A stretch of 64,000 bases of DNA from Helichrysum umbraculigerum (lineage: Eukaryota > Streptophyta > Magnoliopsida > Asterales > Asteraceae), in contig CATIUR010000003.1 in assembly GCA_949592205.1 (NCBI GenBank), forward strand, positions 163,483,759-163,547,758, written 5' to 3'. Positions 22,379 through 34,147 of this stretch are shown one piece after another. Below the pieces are notes generated by a model, which had not been told where the DNA came from, ran no database searches, and saw nothing but the letters and a program-made list of their open reading frames with translations. Within the stretch, counting starts at the first letter, position 1, and each line of letters starts with the position of its first letter. The translations under genes and the position numbers were made by a program.

Positions 22379-23091
22379 CTAGTACTTTGCCCGGGCGTTG
22401 CCCAGTTAATATGATAAATGTCGAAAGATACTACAAGCGATATATGTTGCTTTACCTAAAAAAAAAAGCAAGTACAAAAGAAAAATTTACAATGTATCCC
22501 GTACACAATTAGTACTCGTGCCTATAATAAAAAGTTGCAATCTACAATTCCTATATATTTTTTACTCATTAGGTATCTTCAGAGGAATCCAATTCGTAAT
22601 ACCATTTATGATATTATTCTTGTATTGATAACATTTAATAGTCTAAGAAGAGCAATTAGGCCACGTAATTTAAAGAGTCTAGTGGTAAACACGTAGTAAT
22701 TTAGTTCACAATTTACAATTTGGATATTTAGAAAATGCATAAGCTAAAATGTGCTTTAGCTTTTATCTTCCTAAACTTCGTAAAAGGACTTCATGTTTGA
22801 ACACTTTGAAAAATTCAAGAAATAATATGCCAAATGCAATTAGACACCTTAGTATACCAAACAAAAAAAGAAAACACAAATATTACTAACATATATACAG
22901 CAAAAGCATGCATGTTAAAGGTGAACCTGCGATTGCCATAGATGGTTTCTAGTGAAGTGATACTAAAAACCCAAACTAATAAAAACAAACCCCAAAATAA
23001 GAACAAATAACTAATCCCGTTAATTACAATCAAAACTTGTATCTTATAAGGATGGAAACATCAGTTTAATACAAAAAGATAATCAAGATGT

Positions 23092-23962
23092 GGGTAGGGT
23101 TCAAATGAGAATAGGAATTTGTGTGAGAATAAGGGAACCAATGATATCAAGCCATGTGTACAAAGAGAATGTTCCACAAGTACAAAACCCATTTACCCCC
23201 AACATCAATTATCTCACAAACGACAAATCGAAAAATTATGAAAATTGCACCATTAAATTCGTCGTTTTCTCCTCTTCGATTTGCCGTCCCTCAAGACATA
23301 CTTTCGAAAAGTTTTTTTTTTCATTTTTTTGGTGGGTTTCACATTTACTAACACATGTGTTAAAGTGTTGCGTTTAGGGTTTAGTGTTTGGGGTTTAGGG
23401 GTTAGGGTTTAGGGTTTAGGGTTTGAGGTTTGAGGTTTCTCCCCGAAACCCCAAACCTCAAACCCTAAACCCTAAACCCTAAACCCTAACCACTAAACCC
23501 CAAACCCTAAACCCTAAACGCTTTACAAAACGCTAAACCCTAAATCTTTCTAAACCCTAAACCTTGAACCCCTTCTAAACCCTAAACCCTTATAAACCCT
23601 AAACCATAAACCCTACTAAGCCCTAAACCTAACCCTAATCCCTAACCTTAACCACAAATTAAATGTACAACTAATCACTAACACATGTGTTACTAATTTG
23701 TGAAACCCACCAAAAAATGAGAAAAAAAAAAGTTATCAAAAGTATGCCTTGAGGGACGACAAATCGAAGAGGAGAAAACGCTGAATTTTATGGTGCAATT
23801 TTCATGATTTTTCGACTTACCGTTTGTGAGATATTTAATTTTTAAAAATGTGGAGGAGAGAGAATAAAGTGTGGAGGAGAGAGAATAAAGTGACACATGG
23901 CATAAATCTGTTGGTTCCCTCATTCTCACTCAAAATTGGTGTACTCATTTGAACCTTACTCA
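23092..23962. mobile_element. Mutator-like inverted-repeat element C, telomere-like loop
   Basis: The terminal repeats GGGTAGGGTTCAAATGAG and (inverted) GAGTAAGGTTCAAATGAG are flanked by a 9-10 bp duplication, ATCAAGATGT at 23082-23091 and 23962-23971; the exact end shifts by a base. That size fits Mutator-like transposition. The arms contain the shared block (TCTCACAAACGACAAATCG, TCTCCTCTTCGATTTGCC, AAGACATACTTTCGA). The loop (about 23370-23650) is TTTAGGG-type, then inverted CCCTAAA-type repeats. It is bracketed by two perfect TAACACATGTGTTA palindromes at 23349-23362 and 23679-23692. There is no transposase. Confidence 0.88.
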
Positions 23963-24907
23963 TCAAGATGTAGTACATATTCAATTGAAAAGCACTTTCA
24001 CAACTTGATAGTTGATACTTCAAGGAACAAACTTGGTACACTAAAACTTTTTTATAAAATAAAATTGGATAAAAACTTATTCAGCCACTCCAGTTGATAC
24101 CAAATTTGACACACTAACTTTCTTAATAAAAAAAATTGGATAAAAACTGATTTGGGTCACTACAGTAGATTAACAAATGCAAGATTAAAACTGGATCAGT
24201 CAAAAGAGATGTTTGACATTGCCATCATAGATTCATAGTTAAAGTTTGTCCCAGTAGAGATCAAAAATACCACAAATCGACCCAATCCTAAGTAAACGGG
24301 TCAATATTGCCACATTTTAATAAAATAAAAAAAAGTCAACTATGTTAATGACTTGCTTCATGTTTAGCCCATATAAATTGCTATCTAAAGATCAAAAAGA
24401 GATCATGATGAGCACCTTGGCATAAGCTCACAATAATGTATTGTATATTAATTGAGAATCACTTATCTTTTCAGAAAGTGAATTCCAAATAAACTAAATT
24501 GCCATTTAACTTGGATCAATATATATATATATATTTGTAATTAGTAAATTGAATTCAAGGAACCATAACATACTGAAAGTGTCCATAATTGCTAAAAAAA
24601 TGAAGATCCAAATAGGTCTTGCTCCTGATTTCAACTCTCTTATAAAAGATTCATTATTTCCGAATTGATATGATTTGCTGATTTTACCAAAATTCATTGA
24701 TGAAAGTCCCTCTAACATGTGAACAATGCATTTCACTTGCCTTAAAATGATCCAAGGGGTAACTTCAAACATTTTGTTTTGATCCTAGAATATAAACAAA
24801 ATTGCAATTAGAAAGGAAAATACCCATAAAATAATGAATTTTATGCAATAGACATAAATATATCAAGTCAATAGGATGATATGTCTACAAGAATGTTATT
24901 ATCTTAC

Positions 24908-27900
24908 CTTGAGGAATTTGAGAAATGCTGGTATATATTTAGCAGATTCAACTGTAGTAATTTTCTTGACCTGCTTTTCTGATATGCTCTCCAATAATTT
25001 TTTTGCCCCTGCACCCCATTAGTTATCCAAACCAGTAGTAGGATCAGGTACATAACCACGTTGAAAGACATTTTTAAATTGGATTGATTTGAATGTCTAT
25101 GCTAGAGGTAGCAAATGGAGCGGGATGGGTAATAGGTCAAAACAGGTTTTTTACCACATGTTAGAATGAAGGGGGTTGGGCAGACCCTGAAGCAGTTTAG
25201 CTTTAATGTGTCAAGTACGATTAATACTATATTATTACAAGTATGATGCATTTCTTTAAAAAATGATTTAAGGAGGTTTTATGCTTTTTGAATACACTTT
25301 GGGTGAGTTTCGATAGGTTTGATACCTTTGACCTACTCAACTTGTTTCCATAATAGGTCAATTCTTATAGTTTACCCATTTGACTCGTTAAAGATGATGT
25401 AAGCCTAAATTAACACTTCTATCCTTAAACGGGTCAAAACTGCCACCTGTAAGTTTATTTTACATTGACCAAACAAAAACTACAAAGGATTCAGAGAAAA
25501 GCAGATTACCTTTGTCCATAATGCAAAGCCTTTAGACTGATAGATGGCTCTCATCGATAGCACAAGCTTTCTATCAATTAGTATCGTGAACACGGATGTC
25601 CCATTGCAGCCAAATATCATGGTACAAGATGAAAGCAACAACCTACAGAAGTAAAGACAATATCATCCAAAAAGGAAGTACTTTTACCACAAGAACCAAT
25701 AGAGGCACCTGATACAATTGTCACGATACAACAAATACTTGAAACTTAAAAAGTATAAAGCGTAATTGTGTAAGATTTCATCCTGCCAACAACAAATTAA
25801 AAGGTTAAGATACATAATTATGCTAATAGAATTCAATTTGTAACTAACTTTGAAGAATTCAAAAAGAAATGTAATTTGCTTACTGTTGGTGCTAAAGAGT
25901 AGAAAAAGACTGCAAGAAACCAGATTGGTGGAATGTAGAGAAGATTAAAAACTCAAGAACCGGTATGAAGAATAAATCATCCTCAAAAATGAAAAAGAAA
26001 AACCCAGGACAACTTCCCTGATGCCTATGACAAGTTTCAAGTCTCCCGTGATCTATGTATATTCTCTGGAAATCAGAATTTACTTGGTTATTTGGTACCA
26101 AATGTGCCTGATCAAAAGAGTAACTCAGCGTTCATGGATGCATTCGAAGTTGTGCCATTTGTTAAAGAGCGCAACGGATTTTGATTACCATGATATATTC
26201 ATGGCAAAGAGTCGTATAATCGACCTTTGGAACCAACATTAACTACTTTCTCATGAATCCCACCTACAAAAATAAAACATGTATATTCAAAATATTAACC
26301 ATGATTAAAAAAGAACGCAAAAAAGACTTCCAAGACTTGCTAGTACCATAACTACATTCCACAGATTATGTTTTAATGGTTCGAAAAGTTATAGCTACTA
26401 ATACCACTGTAAATATACCACTCGTTTTCAGAAATCAGTGTACATGTGAAACGCGTTTCGACTGCTTCAAATTAAGCAACATGCCAACATTATATGAAAA
26501 AACAGCAAGATAGAAGGTTTATCATCAAACTAACAATATGAATCAAAGATAGCCCAACGTTTTAGTTTTTAAAGATAACACCTTTATACACTTGGAAGAA
26601 AAATCACACATGGTGAAGTAAGAAGAATTTGAAACAGATAACAAAGCTATCAATACCTTGAAAGAATAGGTGGAACAATCTGAACATTTAGGAGGCTTGT
26701 GAGGGTAAGATTTTAGCAAAATGGAGAAAATAAGATAGAACCACTTGAAGAAAACAGATACATTTGTTCTTCTTAGTTCTACCATTCTTTTTCTACAGGT
26801 ATATTTTATAACTACACATGCATTTCTTCATGAACGTATGAAACAGTAAAGTAAACTGATGTCGAAATAAGGAAATAGACTCTTATACGAACCTGAACAA
26901 ATTAGACAAATATGCCAAAAGTCAAAGAACTTACCAATAAGTAATTCTCAAAATTCATGGATCAAATGTTAAGCTTCATCTTGTTTTCAAAGGGTCATAT
27001 ATGCTCAAACCCAATAAGCCCGACAAATACTTTACATACATACCACATTATTATTGATATGTTTGATGTGATCTTTTTGTTATCGAATGTAAACATAAGA
27101 TATAGAATTGAATGTCAAAAGGATATCAACAACAATAACAGCAAGGATTTATTCAAATAAAACATACAAAAAAAAGGCACTACAGAAAGAATGAACTGGT
27201 TCTATAAAAAAAGGTGTTTTACTACTGAGTTTATATAAGCAAATGCTACCAACCTCTTAATCCAAAAGTAAACCAACACGCACGAGACATATAATAACTA
27301 CTCAATTAGGTGACTTTCGGCCTGTTTCTATTTTGGGTGAACATTCAGAATTACCTATTTGCCCCGTTAGAAATAAAGTAAACCGAAATTGACCCATTTA
27401 TCAGAAATGGGTTAGAGCAGCAACCTTTACAGTATTCCAGTGAAGTATGCTATGAGACTAAAGATATGAAACGAAACTTCATTAAGAAAAAAATTGTATA
27501 TAGAGTATAGACCCACCTCTATCTTTGAAAAGATTGCTGATAAGTTCTTGAAGCCCCTCGTTGCCCAATAGGCAAGCAGTTCCGTCTGCAGAAAGATGAA
27601 AATAAATCAAATCACTATCTAAAACATACATATTAAGCAGCTGCCATCGATCCCCAATTTTAGCATCCACATAATCATAGTATCAACCTTAAAATATGAA
27701 TACCAAATCACTACGTACGGATGCTGATGCTAAAAGAGCCAAAGCATATCACAAATTTTCTCTTGTTAATAAGAATTTTAACTGTTATTTTGCTATTGGG
27801 AAATTCTTATAGCATTTCTAAGAGCTCCAACTTCCTCCTCTCTTCTGCAATTGAATCTTCAGATGGCAAGACCATAACTCCATCCGTGTCAACCACCTCA

Positions 27901-28608
27901 TCAGGCAACGAAATAATGTACCTTGAACAGCTTCCTCTGGTCTGACCTTACCTGACACACTAAAAGCTCTATGACAGGAATCCAAACTGCCAGTGATTTA
28001 TATCACCCACTTGACATCGCTGCAACAAAGTTTACAAGTTCTTGTGATTGCTATAATGTAATTTAACACGATCTTATTAGTACTAAATAGGAAAATCAAG
28101 GAATACATACTCTTGCCATTCCAGTTGTGTATGAATTTGATGGTGATGAAGTCATGAAACTGTTGAACTGATAATCAAAAAACCACAGTAAAATCAATCA
28201 GAAATTTGTAAGATAGAGAAGGATATACGCACTTACAATCTTAAATTCTCAACATGGGAATTCCAGTTTCAAGAACTTACAAACCTCACATAGGATAAAA
28301 CGAATAAGCAATTTTCTAGCAGGTGGAGGAAACAGTCGCACAGTTAAAAAGTTAGCGTATTTCAATGGAAATTACAGCAAACTTCATAGGAATAACCTGC
28401 CAGTGGTTCGCATAATTATTAAACTCGCAAAATAAAAAATCTAGTAGATACTCGTAATTCTTTTTGATACCTAAATCTGTATTAGCAGCTACTTACCTGA
28501 TCAATTTGTTGTCCATTTGAAGATGCAGCACTATTTCTAGGGTTTATGACATCAAAAATTAGGGGGAATAAAGGCTCAGAGGAAATTTTTGTTGTCGATT
28601 TGGATGGA
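24908..28608 (-). pseudogene. Unrecognised multi-exon gene or captured fragments
   Basis: I do not recognise this gene. Reading right to left, exon-like pieces with good splice signals are seen. 28497-28608 encodes EPLFPLIFDVINPRN and ends SSNGQQIDQ at a GTAAGT donor. 28111-28167 is an exact 19-codon exon, FNSFMTSSPSNSYTTGMAR, with CAG acceptor and GTATGT donor. 27810-27945 encodes RYIISLPDEVVDTDGVMVLP and SEDSIAEERRKLELLEML, then meets TAA. 27519-27586 encodes ACLLGNEGLQELISNLFKDR. 25504-25620 encodes a piece with FTILIDRKLV. 24908-25010 encodes KKLLESISEKQVKKITTVES, then KYIPAFLKFLK before GTAAGA. Codon structure looks genuine, but a stop in the third piece and long gaps suggest a decayed gene or fragments carried by a Helitron. 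The exon list is certainly incomplete. Confidence 0.4.
26010..26270 (+). pseudogene. Short decayed coding remnant
   Basis: One plus-strand frame reads DAYDKFQVSRDLCIFSGNQN, then LVPNVPDQKSNSAFMDAFEV, then two stops and a further readable stretch ending RPLEPTLTTFS. The composition looks protein-like, but no family is recognised and the frame is broken. It may be part of captured or transposon sequence. Confidence 0.25.
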
Positions 28609-28859
28609 ACCTCATGTTAATTGGAATTTAAGTTGTCCCTGATTTCTTTTGAGCACCAAAAGATAGAAGAGGACGTGGAGCGGTTGCCGCCGGTTGGTAA
28701 CCCCCTCTAAAAAAAACTGCTATGGCGCAAATTAACTGAAACTATGAAATATAGGACGGCTGTGATGCAAAGTCAATGAGATCTAACGCACCAAATTGAA
28801 AGTCAATGAAATTTCTAACCGCCAAATAGTGGTTGACTCTCCCGGAGCCATATATATGG

Positions 28860-29800
28860 CAAATAAGGTTCACATTTGAAAATTTTTTCACAATTGATAA
28901 AGTTAAAAACTTTCCGTGAACCCAAAAAAATAAAATAAGGTTCACAGTTGAAAAAATAAAGGCTCACAATTGAAAAGGTTAAAAACTTTCCATAAACTCA
29001 AAAAAAAAATTAAGGTTAACAGTTGAAAAAGTTAAAAACTTTCCGTGAACCTAATAAAAAATTATGGTTCACTGTTGAAAAAAAAAAGTTCACAATTGAA
29101 AAAGTTAAAAACTTTCCGTGAACCAAAAAAAAAATAATTAAGGTTCACAGTTGAAAAAGTTAAAAATTTTCCATGAACCAAAAAAAATAATTAAGGTTCA
29201 CAGTTGAAAAAAAAATGTTCACAACTGAAAAAGTTAAAAACTTTCCATGAACTCAAAAAAAAATTAAGGTTCACAATTGAAAAAGTTAAAAATTTTCTGT
29301 GAACCTAAAGAAAATTAAGGTTCACAGTTGAAAAAAAAAGTTCACAATTGAAAAAGTTAAAAACTCTCCGTGAACCAAAAAAAAAAAATTAAAGTTCACA
29401 GTTGAAAAAAAAAATTCACAATTGAAAAAGTTAAAAACTTTCTGTGAAACTCAAAAAAAAATTAAGATTCACAGTCGGAAAAAAAAGTTCACAATTGAAA
29501 AAGTTCAAAACTTTATGTGAACTTAAAAAAATTAAGGTTCAAATTTGAAAAAGTTAAAAACTTTCCGTGAACCAAAAGAAAATTAAGGTTCACAGTTGAA
29601 AAAGAAAAAGGTTTACAATTGAATAAGTTAAAAACTTTTCGTGAACTCAAAAATAATTAAGGTTCATAGTTGAAAAGGTTAAAATACTTCCCGTAAACCT
29701 AAAAAAAATTAAGGTTCACGATTAGAAAAGTAAAAAAAATTATGTGAAAAAATAAAGCTCACAATTAAAAAAGTGAAAAATTTTGTGTGAAACAAAAAAA
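28860..29800 (+). repeat. Array of about 15 hairpin-forming units in element E
   Basis: The unit is GGTTCACAGTTGAAAAAGTT followed by AAAAACTTTCCGTGAACC and an A-run. It recurs about 15 times with spacings of roughly 50-75 bp. Each unit is an inverted repeat: GGTTCAC pairs with GTGAACC, and inner AAGTT pairs with AACTT. Some units carry an extra half (GAAAAAAAAAGTTCACAATTG). Copies are diverged. Together with two copies at 22265-22375 they form the loop of inverted-repeat element E. Confidence 0.85.
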
Positions 29801-30045
29801 AAAAAGGGTTCACGATGAACATTTATCTAAACAAAAAAAAATATTAGGGTTCACAATTAAAAACATATTTGAAGCAAAGAAAAAAAAAAGTTCACAACTT
29901 AAAAAAATTGTGAACCGAAATGTGTTTTCACCGTTTTTTTTATCTTCACCCATTTTATATATATATATATAAGATAGATTAGATCAAGGGCTGAGATCTG
30001 TTTTCACCGTTTTTTTATCTCCTTATTTTTACCACAACTCATCCC
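29801..30045. mobile_element. Right part of inverted-repeat element E
   Basis: The right arm includes GTGTTTTCACCGTTTTTTTT, GATCAAGGGCTGAGATCTGT and TTTTTTATCTCC, the inverted match of 22013-22140. It ends at ATCCC next to a TA run. Confidence 0.75.
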
Positions 30046-30057
30046 TATATATATATA

Positions 30058-30061
<4 letters not shown>

Positions 30062-30088
<27 letters not shown>
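30062..30088. repeat. (TG)n microsatellite
   Basis: About 13 TG dinucleotides directly follow a short TA run beyond element E. Confidence 0.9.
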
Positions 30089-30093
<5 letters not shown>

Positions 30094-30272
30094 GAAAAAA
30101 AAAAGTTAAAAAAAGGTGGGCAAATTCCAAAAAAAAAAGTATTAAAAAAATCACATATACGTAAATATATAAAATAAATATTAATTAATTAGTATTTAAG
30201 TATAGAAGGGATAACCATCCCCACCTAGCTATTAAATTAAATTCATTAAATATATATATAATATATAAATAA

Positions 30273-30999
30273 CTAGTGTTGAACCCGTCCGTTGGACGAC
30301 TAGAAATATTACATATTAACGATAACAATATATTAAATACTAAAGTGAAATGTTCATAAAATTTAGATGTATTGTCACCACGGTTTCGTTCAAAAAGTTT
30401 ATTTTATCAAATTATTGTCACTGTTTTTAAAATTACAAAATGTAACAATTGAGTAAAGTAATCGTTTTTTTGAACATTCGGCAGCAACCTTAGCTCAACT
30501 GATGCTTGAATACAGTCATTCTTCGAAAACAAAAATGAAAAATTCAATGAAATAAATAGATAGATAAGTCATATCATAGTAAAATTAAAACTTTTTTTAA
30601 AAATTTTAATAAGTGTTACATTTAAATTTAAATATATCATGTTCGTTCAATAGAATATACTCCATTACATGTTAAAAAAGAATACTAATAACACCAAATA
30701 AAGATACCCATGTTAAGAATAAGAGCAATGACATCAAATCAAATAATAACATCAAAAAATCGAAATATAAATGTTCAACCAAAAACATATACATTAAAAA
30801 GAAAAGTAATAACATCAAATAAAGATGCACATGTTAAAAAGAAGAGGAATAACATTAAATAAAAATTAAATCGAAAAATTAATAAGATCATATGGAGATG
30901 TGTAGGTAAATACCTTGTATATAAAAAGATGAATGGTTGAAATAAAAATTGAGTTTGAGAGAGGTGAAAAATATATAGAGGAAAATAATTGAAGGTGAG

Positions 31000-31050
<51 letters not shown>

Positions 31051-31187
31051 TAGAAAGAAATTAAAAATTATAGAAGATATAATTTTTATTTTTATTTTTG
31101 GTAAATATTGTAAATAAATATTCAACTCCATATTATTATTACGTCTAATATAACTTCTTTGTACAATATTATTATATTATTATTCTA

Positions 31188-31286
<99 letters not shown>

Positions 31287-31594
31287 TTATTATTAATGGA
31301 AAATATTTTTTGGTTGACTTACTAAAAGTATTATGATACTATTTGGAAAAAATGAATTACATTTTTTAAAAATGGATTTGATAGACTTTATAAAAATAAT
31401 AGGAAAAAATTAATTACATTCTTTTAAAAAATAGATTCTTTGATTGACTTTATAAAAATAATAAATCATTATGAGGTGTCAAATAAATTTTTAGAAAGTT
31501 AATAATAAGTTGACACATAGGATAAAATATTAGTTGTCACAAGGAGAAACTATCCACGTAAGAAAAAAAACTTTTGAATTAGAATATGTAGAGA
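30273..31594 (-). mobile_element. Short non-autonomous Helitron, minus strand
   Basis: On the minus strand the 3' end shows a hairpin (CGTCCAACGGACG), then GGTTCAACA, then CTAG at 30276-30273 followed by T, as in Helitrons. The other end, read on the minus strand, starts near TCTCTACATATTCTAATTC and continues AAAAGTTTTTTTTC, which resembles Helitron 5' starts; the first base is not certain. There are no Rep/helicase frames. It contains two (TA)n runs (31004-31047, 31193-31280) and a degenerate repeat around AATAACATCAAATAAAGAT (30690-30860). Confidence 0.55.
31193..31280. repeat. (TA)n microsatellite
   Basis: About 43 TA dinucleotides; a shorter run lies at 31004-31047. Confidence 0.97.
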
Positions 31595-32231
31595 ATATAT
31601 TAGTCCAAAAAGATAGGAAAGCATCGTTCAAAAAAATTGAAAAATTGAGTAAAAAAATGAAAAATTCGTCCTAAAAAACGTCCCATATGGCCATCTCCCG
31701 ATTATCCCCACAAAAGAAGAATCCATTCTAGGTGAATTTATCAATTAAATTAATTAATAATTAATAATTATAAACACCCCAAAAACAAGAAAAAAACAAC
31801 CAAAGAAAAAAACCTAACTCATTAGGTTATGTATGTTTATCTAAAATTGTATACTTTCTAACCCTATTTATATCCATAATATTTTCACCAAAAAAACCAT
31901 TCTACGCCTGACCTCATTATTCAATGGATCCACAACAATTCTCAAATCCTCTCTTGAATGATTTTCAACAACAATTGCAAGGTACGTTACATAAACTCTA
32001 AAACCTTTCCGATTTTTATAATAAAACAACTTCTAATATTGTTGAATTTCTTTGTTAGATGTCAAGGGAGATCCTATTATTATTATTATTATTATTGAAG
32101 AACCTACAATTGAAAAACCAAATTCTACTAAAATAATTATAATTATTAACTTATTAAAGTACAAGTACATATTAATGTGTTTTCTAAAATATGGGACATT
32201 TTTAATTATTAACTTATTAATGTGTACATAT
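31595..32231. other. AT-rich spacer with a possible first-exon fragment
   Basis: Within this stretch, an ATG at 31925 opens MDPQQFSNPLLNDFQQQLQ and runs into a GTACGT donor-like site. A TTGTTAG acceptor-like site near 32058 is followed by a short frame with an ATT run. It could be the first exon of a captured gene, or chance. No downstream exons are seen. Confidence 0.25.
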
Positions 32232-32520
32232 TAAAGTACCACTTGCCTAGATGGCCTAGTGGTAGGATCTTTCCCAGGCTTCCTAGAGGTCAGGGGTTCG
32301 ATCCTACCCTGGGTAAACATTTAGCATGTTAGGTACCGCCACCGCAAATCCACAGGGCACACCCAGGTTCGAGTCCGATAAAGGACTGCCGGTATAATTT
32401 CGTGGGCTAACTGTGGCCAGGTGCTTTGCCGGGCAGATGTCTCTTGCGGGTAGGACGCTGCGGATCTCAAAGAGATCCGGGGTCAGGGGTACCCTCCAAC
32501 TACCCCCCCCCCCCTTCTAA
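32232..32520 (+). mobile_element. tRNA-derived SINE-like element
   Basis: A good RNA polymerase III A box, TGGCCTAGTGG (about 32249), is followed by a B box, GGTTCGATCC (about 32296), at tRNA-like spacing. A second B-box-like GGTTCGAGTCC lies about 70 bp further on. The GC content is far above the flanks. It ends in a C-run (32504-32515). It has no open frame. Flanking direct repeats could not be fixed because short related sequences (TTCTAAAATATGG) occur on both sides. Confidence 0.65.
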
Positions 32521-32834
32521 AATATGGTATGTATTGGTAACTTTATATATCAATCACTCCCCCCTTGAAGATCATGGGTTTGACCATAATCAATCTCCTA
32601 ACGGTATAATAATTATTTTACATTATTATATATAAAAGATTTATTATACGAAGAACGTTGTATACAAAGAAGTTCTCCAACGCAAATGATTCATTAATTC
32701 TAAAATATGAACTTTAATTAACATTACAATATTTTTCTTTATGTGGACTTGGTTTTATTTGAATTGAACTATTATTATGCATTCAAAACAATTGTGCTTA
32801 CAAATTAAACAAAAATATAAGAATAAAAAAATTA

Positions 32835-32867
32835 TGAAGCCCGCGTTGTCGCGAGTCCTTCACCTAG
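32835..32867 (+). mobile_element. Helitron 3' end (plus strand), partner end not found
   Basis: A GC-rich imperfect hairpin (GCCCGCGTTGTCGCG) is followed by AGTCCTTCAC and CTAG at 32864-32867, then T. This matches Helitron 3' termini. The 5' end probably lies between 31.6 and 32.2 kb but could not be placed. Confidence 0.45.
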
Positions 32868-33633
32868 TTATGATTATATTATTACAAACCTAACGTGTTA
32901 AACATTATGTTGACATTTTATATATTGTATATATAATTAAGAAAAAATATCATGTTTTGGGTTTAATCTTATTCCTTTTAAGATACCAGTGATAGGTTTA
33001 TAAGAACGGGATGATCTTCTTTAGTCAAATAGCTAACAAATAACTTGAACGAATTCCTTGAGTAACGATTAATCAAATCAATTTGTAGTTAAAATATAAA
33101 ATTTTGAAAATAATACAATCCGATCCAAACCAATGCAATACATATATACACCTTATAAATTAAACATGTTATTTGTATATTGTCCTAACCAGATTACTTT
33201 ATAACCTTGAGGTCGAAAGGTGATCATCTTGTCACTACTAAGTTGATGTCACTTGAAAAATTATTACGTTGCCGGTGTATTTATAGTTGTTATTTTTACC
33301 ATTTGTGAGTTTGTCTAACGCTGCATTTTAAAAGAAATGAGTAACATACAATCTTAGCTGTTAGTTTATGTGATAATGGTCCACAATCGCAACGCCACAA
33401 TTTACGTAAAATGCAATATTGTTAATATAGAATAAATCTGAGCAGCTGATCACATAAATCAACTACTAAAATTGTAACTCTCGTTTTCCTCAAAATGCAG
33501 CTAACCCTTGCAACTTTACTCAATAAATATACATCGATAAAATGATATTTTAAACATTCTACTCCATATGATTATAGGTAATAACGCGTATTCAATATGT
33601 ATAAAAAAATAATCATTTTAAAAAACATGGATT
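32868..33633. other. Intergenic, no gene seen
   Basis: AT-rich DNA with no coding or repeat structure that I can support. Confidence 0.5.
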
Positions 33634-33962
33634 AAGGCCGTAAGGGTTAATATTGGTTTAATCCTCAAACTTTCACTTTTTTCGTTTCCATTGACTCATT
33701 GGTTTAACCTTTTAAAGGGTTAAACCATTATATTTTTGAAAGTTAGATGATTAAACTATAAAAACTTAAAATGGTAAAATCATTATAAAAGATAAACTTT
33801 GAGGATTATACCATCAAAATTTTGAAGTATAATTAAACTTTAGCCTTAAAACCATCAAATATTTGAAACATCGAAGATTAAATCATTAGAAAAAAAAAAC
33901 TTGAGTGATTAAAATGAAAAAATGTGAAATTTTAATGATTAAATCATTATTAACCTACGGAT
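33634..33962. mobile_element. Foldback MITE, family unassigned
   Basis: About 60 bp at the left (CCGTAAGGGTTAATATTGG, then TTTAATCCTC) is matched by an inverted diverged copy at the right ending near 33960 (AATCATTATTAACCTACGG). A possible short duplication GGATTA flanks it. The interior is AT-rich without a frame. Confidence 0.5.
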
Positions 33963-34147
33963 TAATAACGAAGTAGTTTGTAATTTATATCAATAATTAA
34001 ATTAATGTAAAGGCGGTAGTATTTTATTGGGATGACGTCATTTTGGATTAGAACGGAGTCATGGAAGTACACCGGGCCGTATTTTACGTACCGTTCCGCC
34101 ATCGTTGACTTTTATTAAATCAATTTTCTTTGCATATTTATATCTTG

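Larger units (their letters stand above)
22379..28856 (-). mobile_element. Candidate minus-strand Helitron insertion (3' end at 22380)
   Basis: At 22378-22410 the minus strand reads a GC-rich hairpin (GGGCAACGCCC), then GGGCAAAGTA, then CTAG, followed by T. That is the structure of a Helitron 3' end. The insert divides element E, whose repeats resume at about 28860. The other end lacks a recognisable 5' TC start, so the extent is inferred from where element E resumes. The segment holds a MULE-type MITE (23092-23962) and minus-strand exon-like pieces that may be captured gene sequence. Confidence 0.4.

Noticed and set aside
20195..23650. True telomere or recent chromosome fusion point
   Set aside because: Repeats are degenerate, short and in both orientations within bounded transposons with target duplications; genes and elements continue on both sides.
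20774..31131. Open frames across TA runs (Tyr-Ile repeats)
   Set aside because: They are translations of (TA)n microsatellites, not proteins.
32249..32305. Functional tRNA gene
   Set aside because: A and B boxes are present, but no tRNA cloverleaf with proper acceptor stem and CCA-side pairing could be drawn; it extends into a SINE-like body.
32426..32635. 69-codon frame in the SINE-like region
   Set aside because: It crosses the SINE body and its C-run; GC-rich non-coding sequence explains it.
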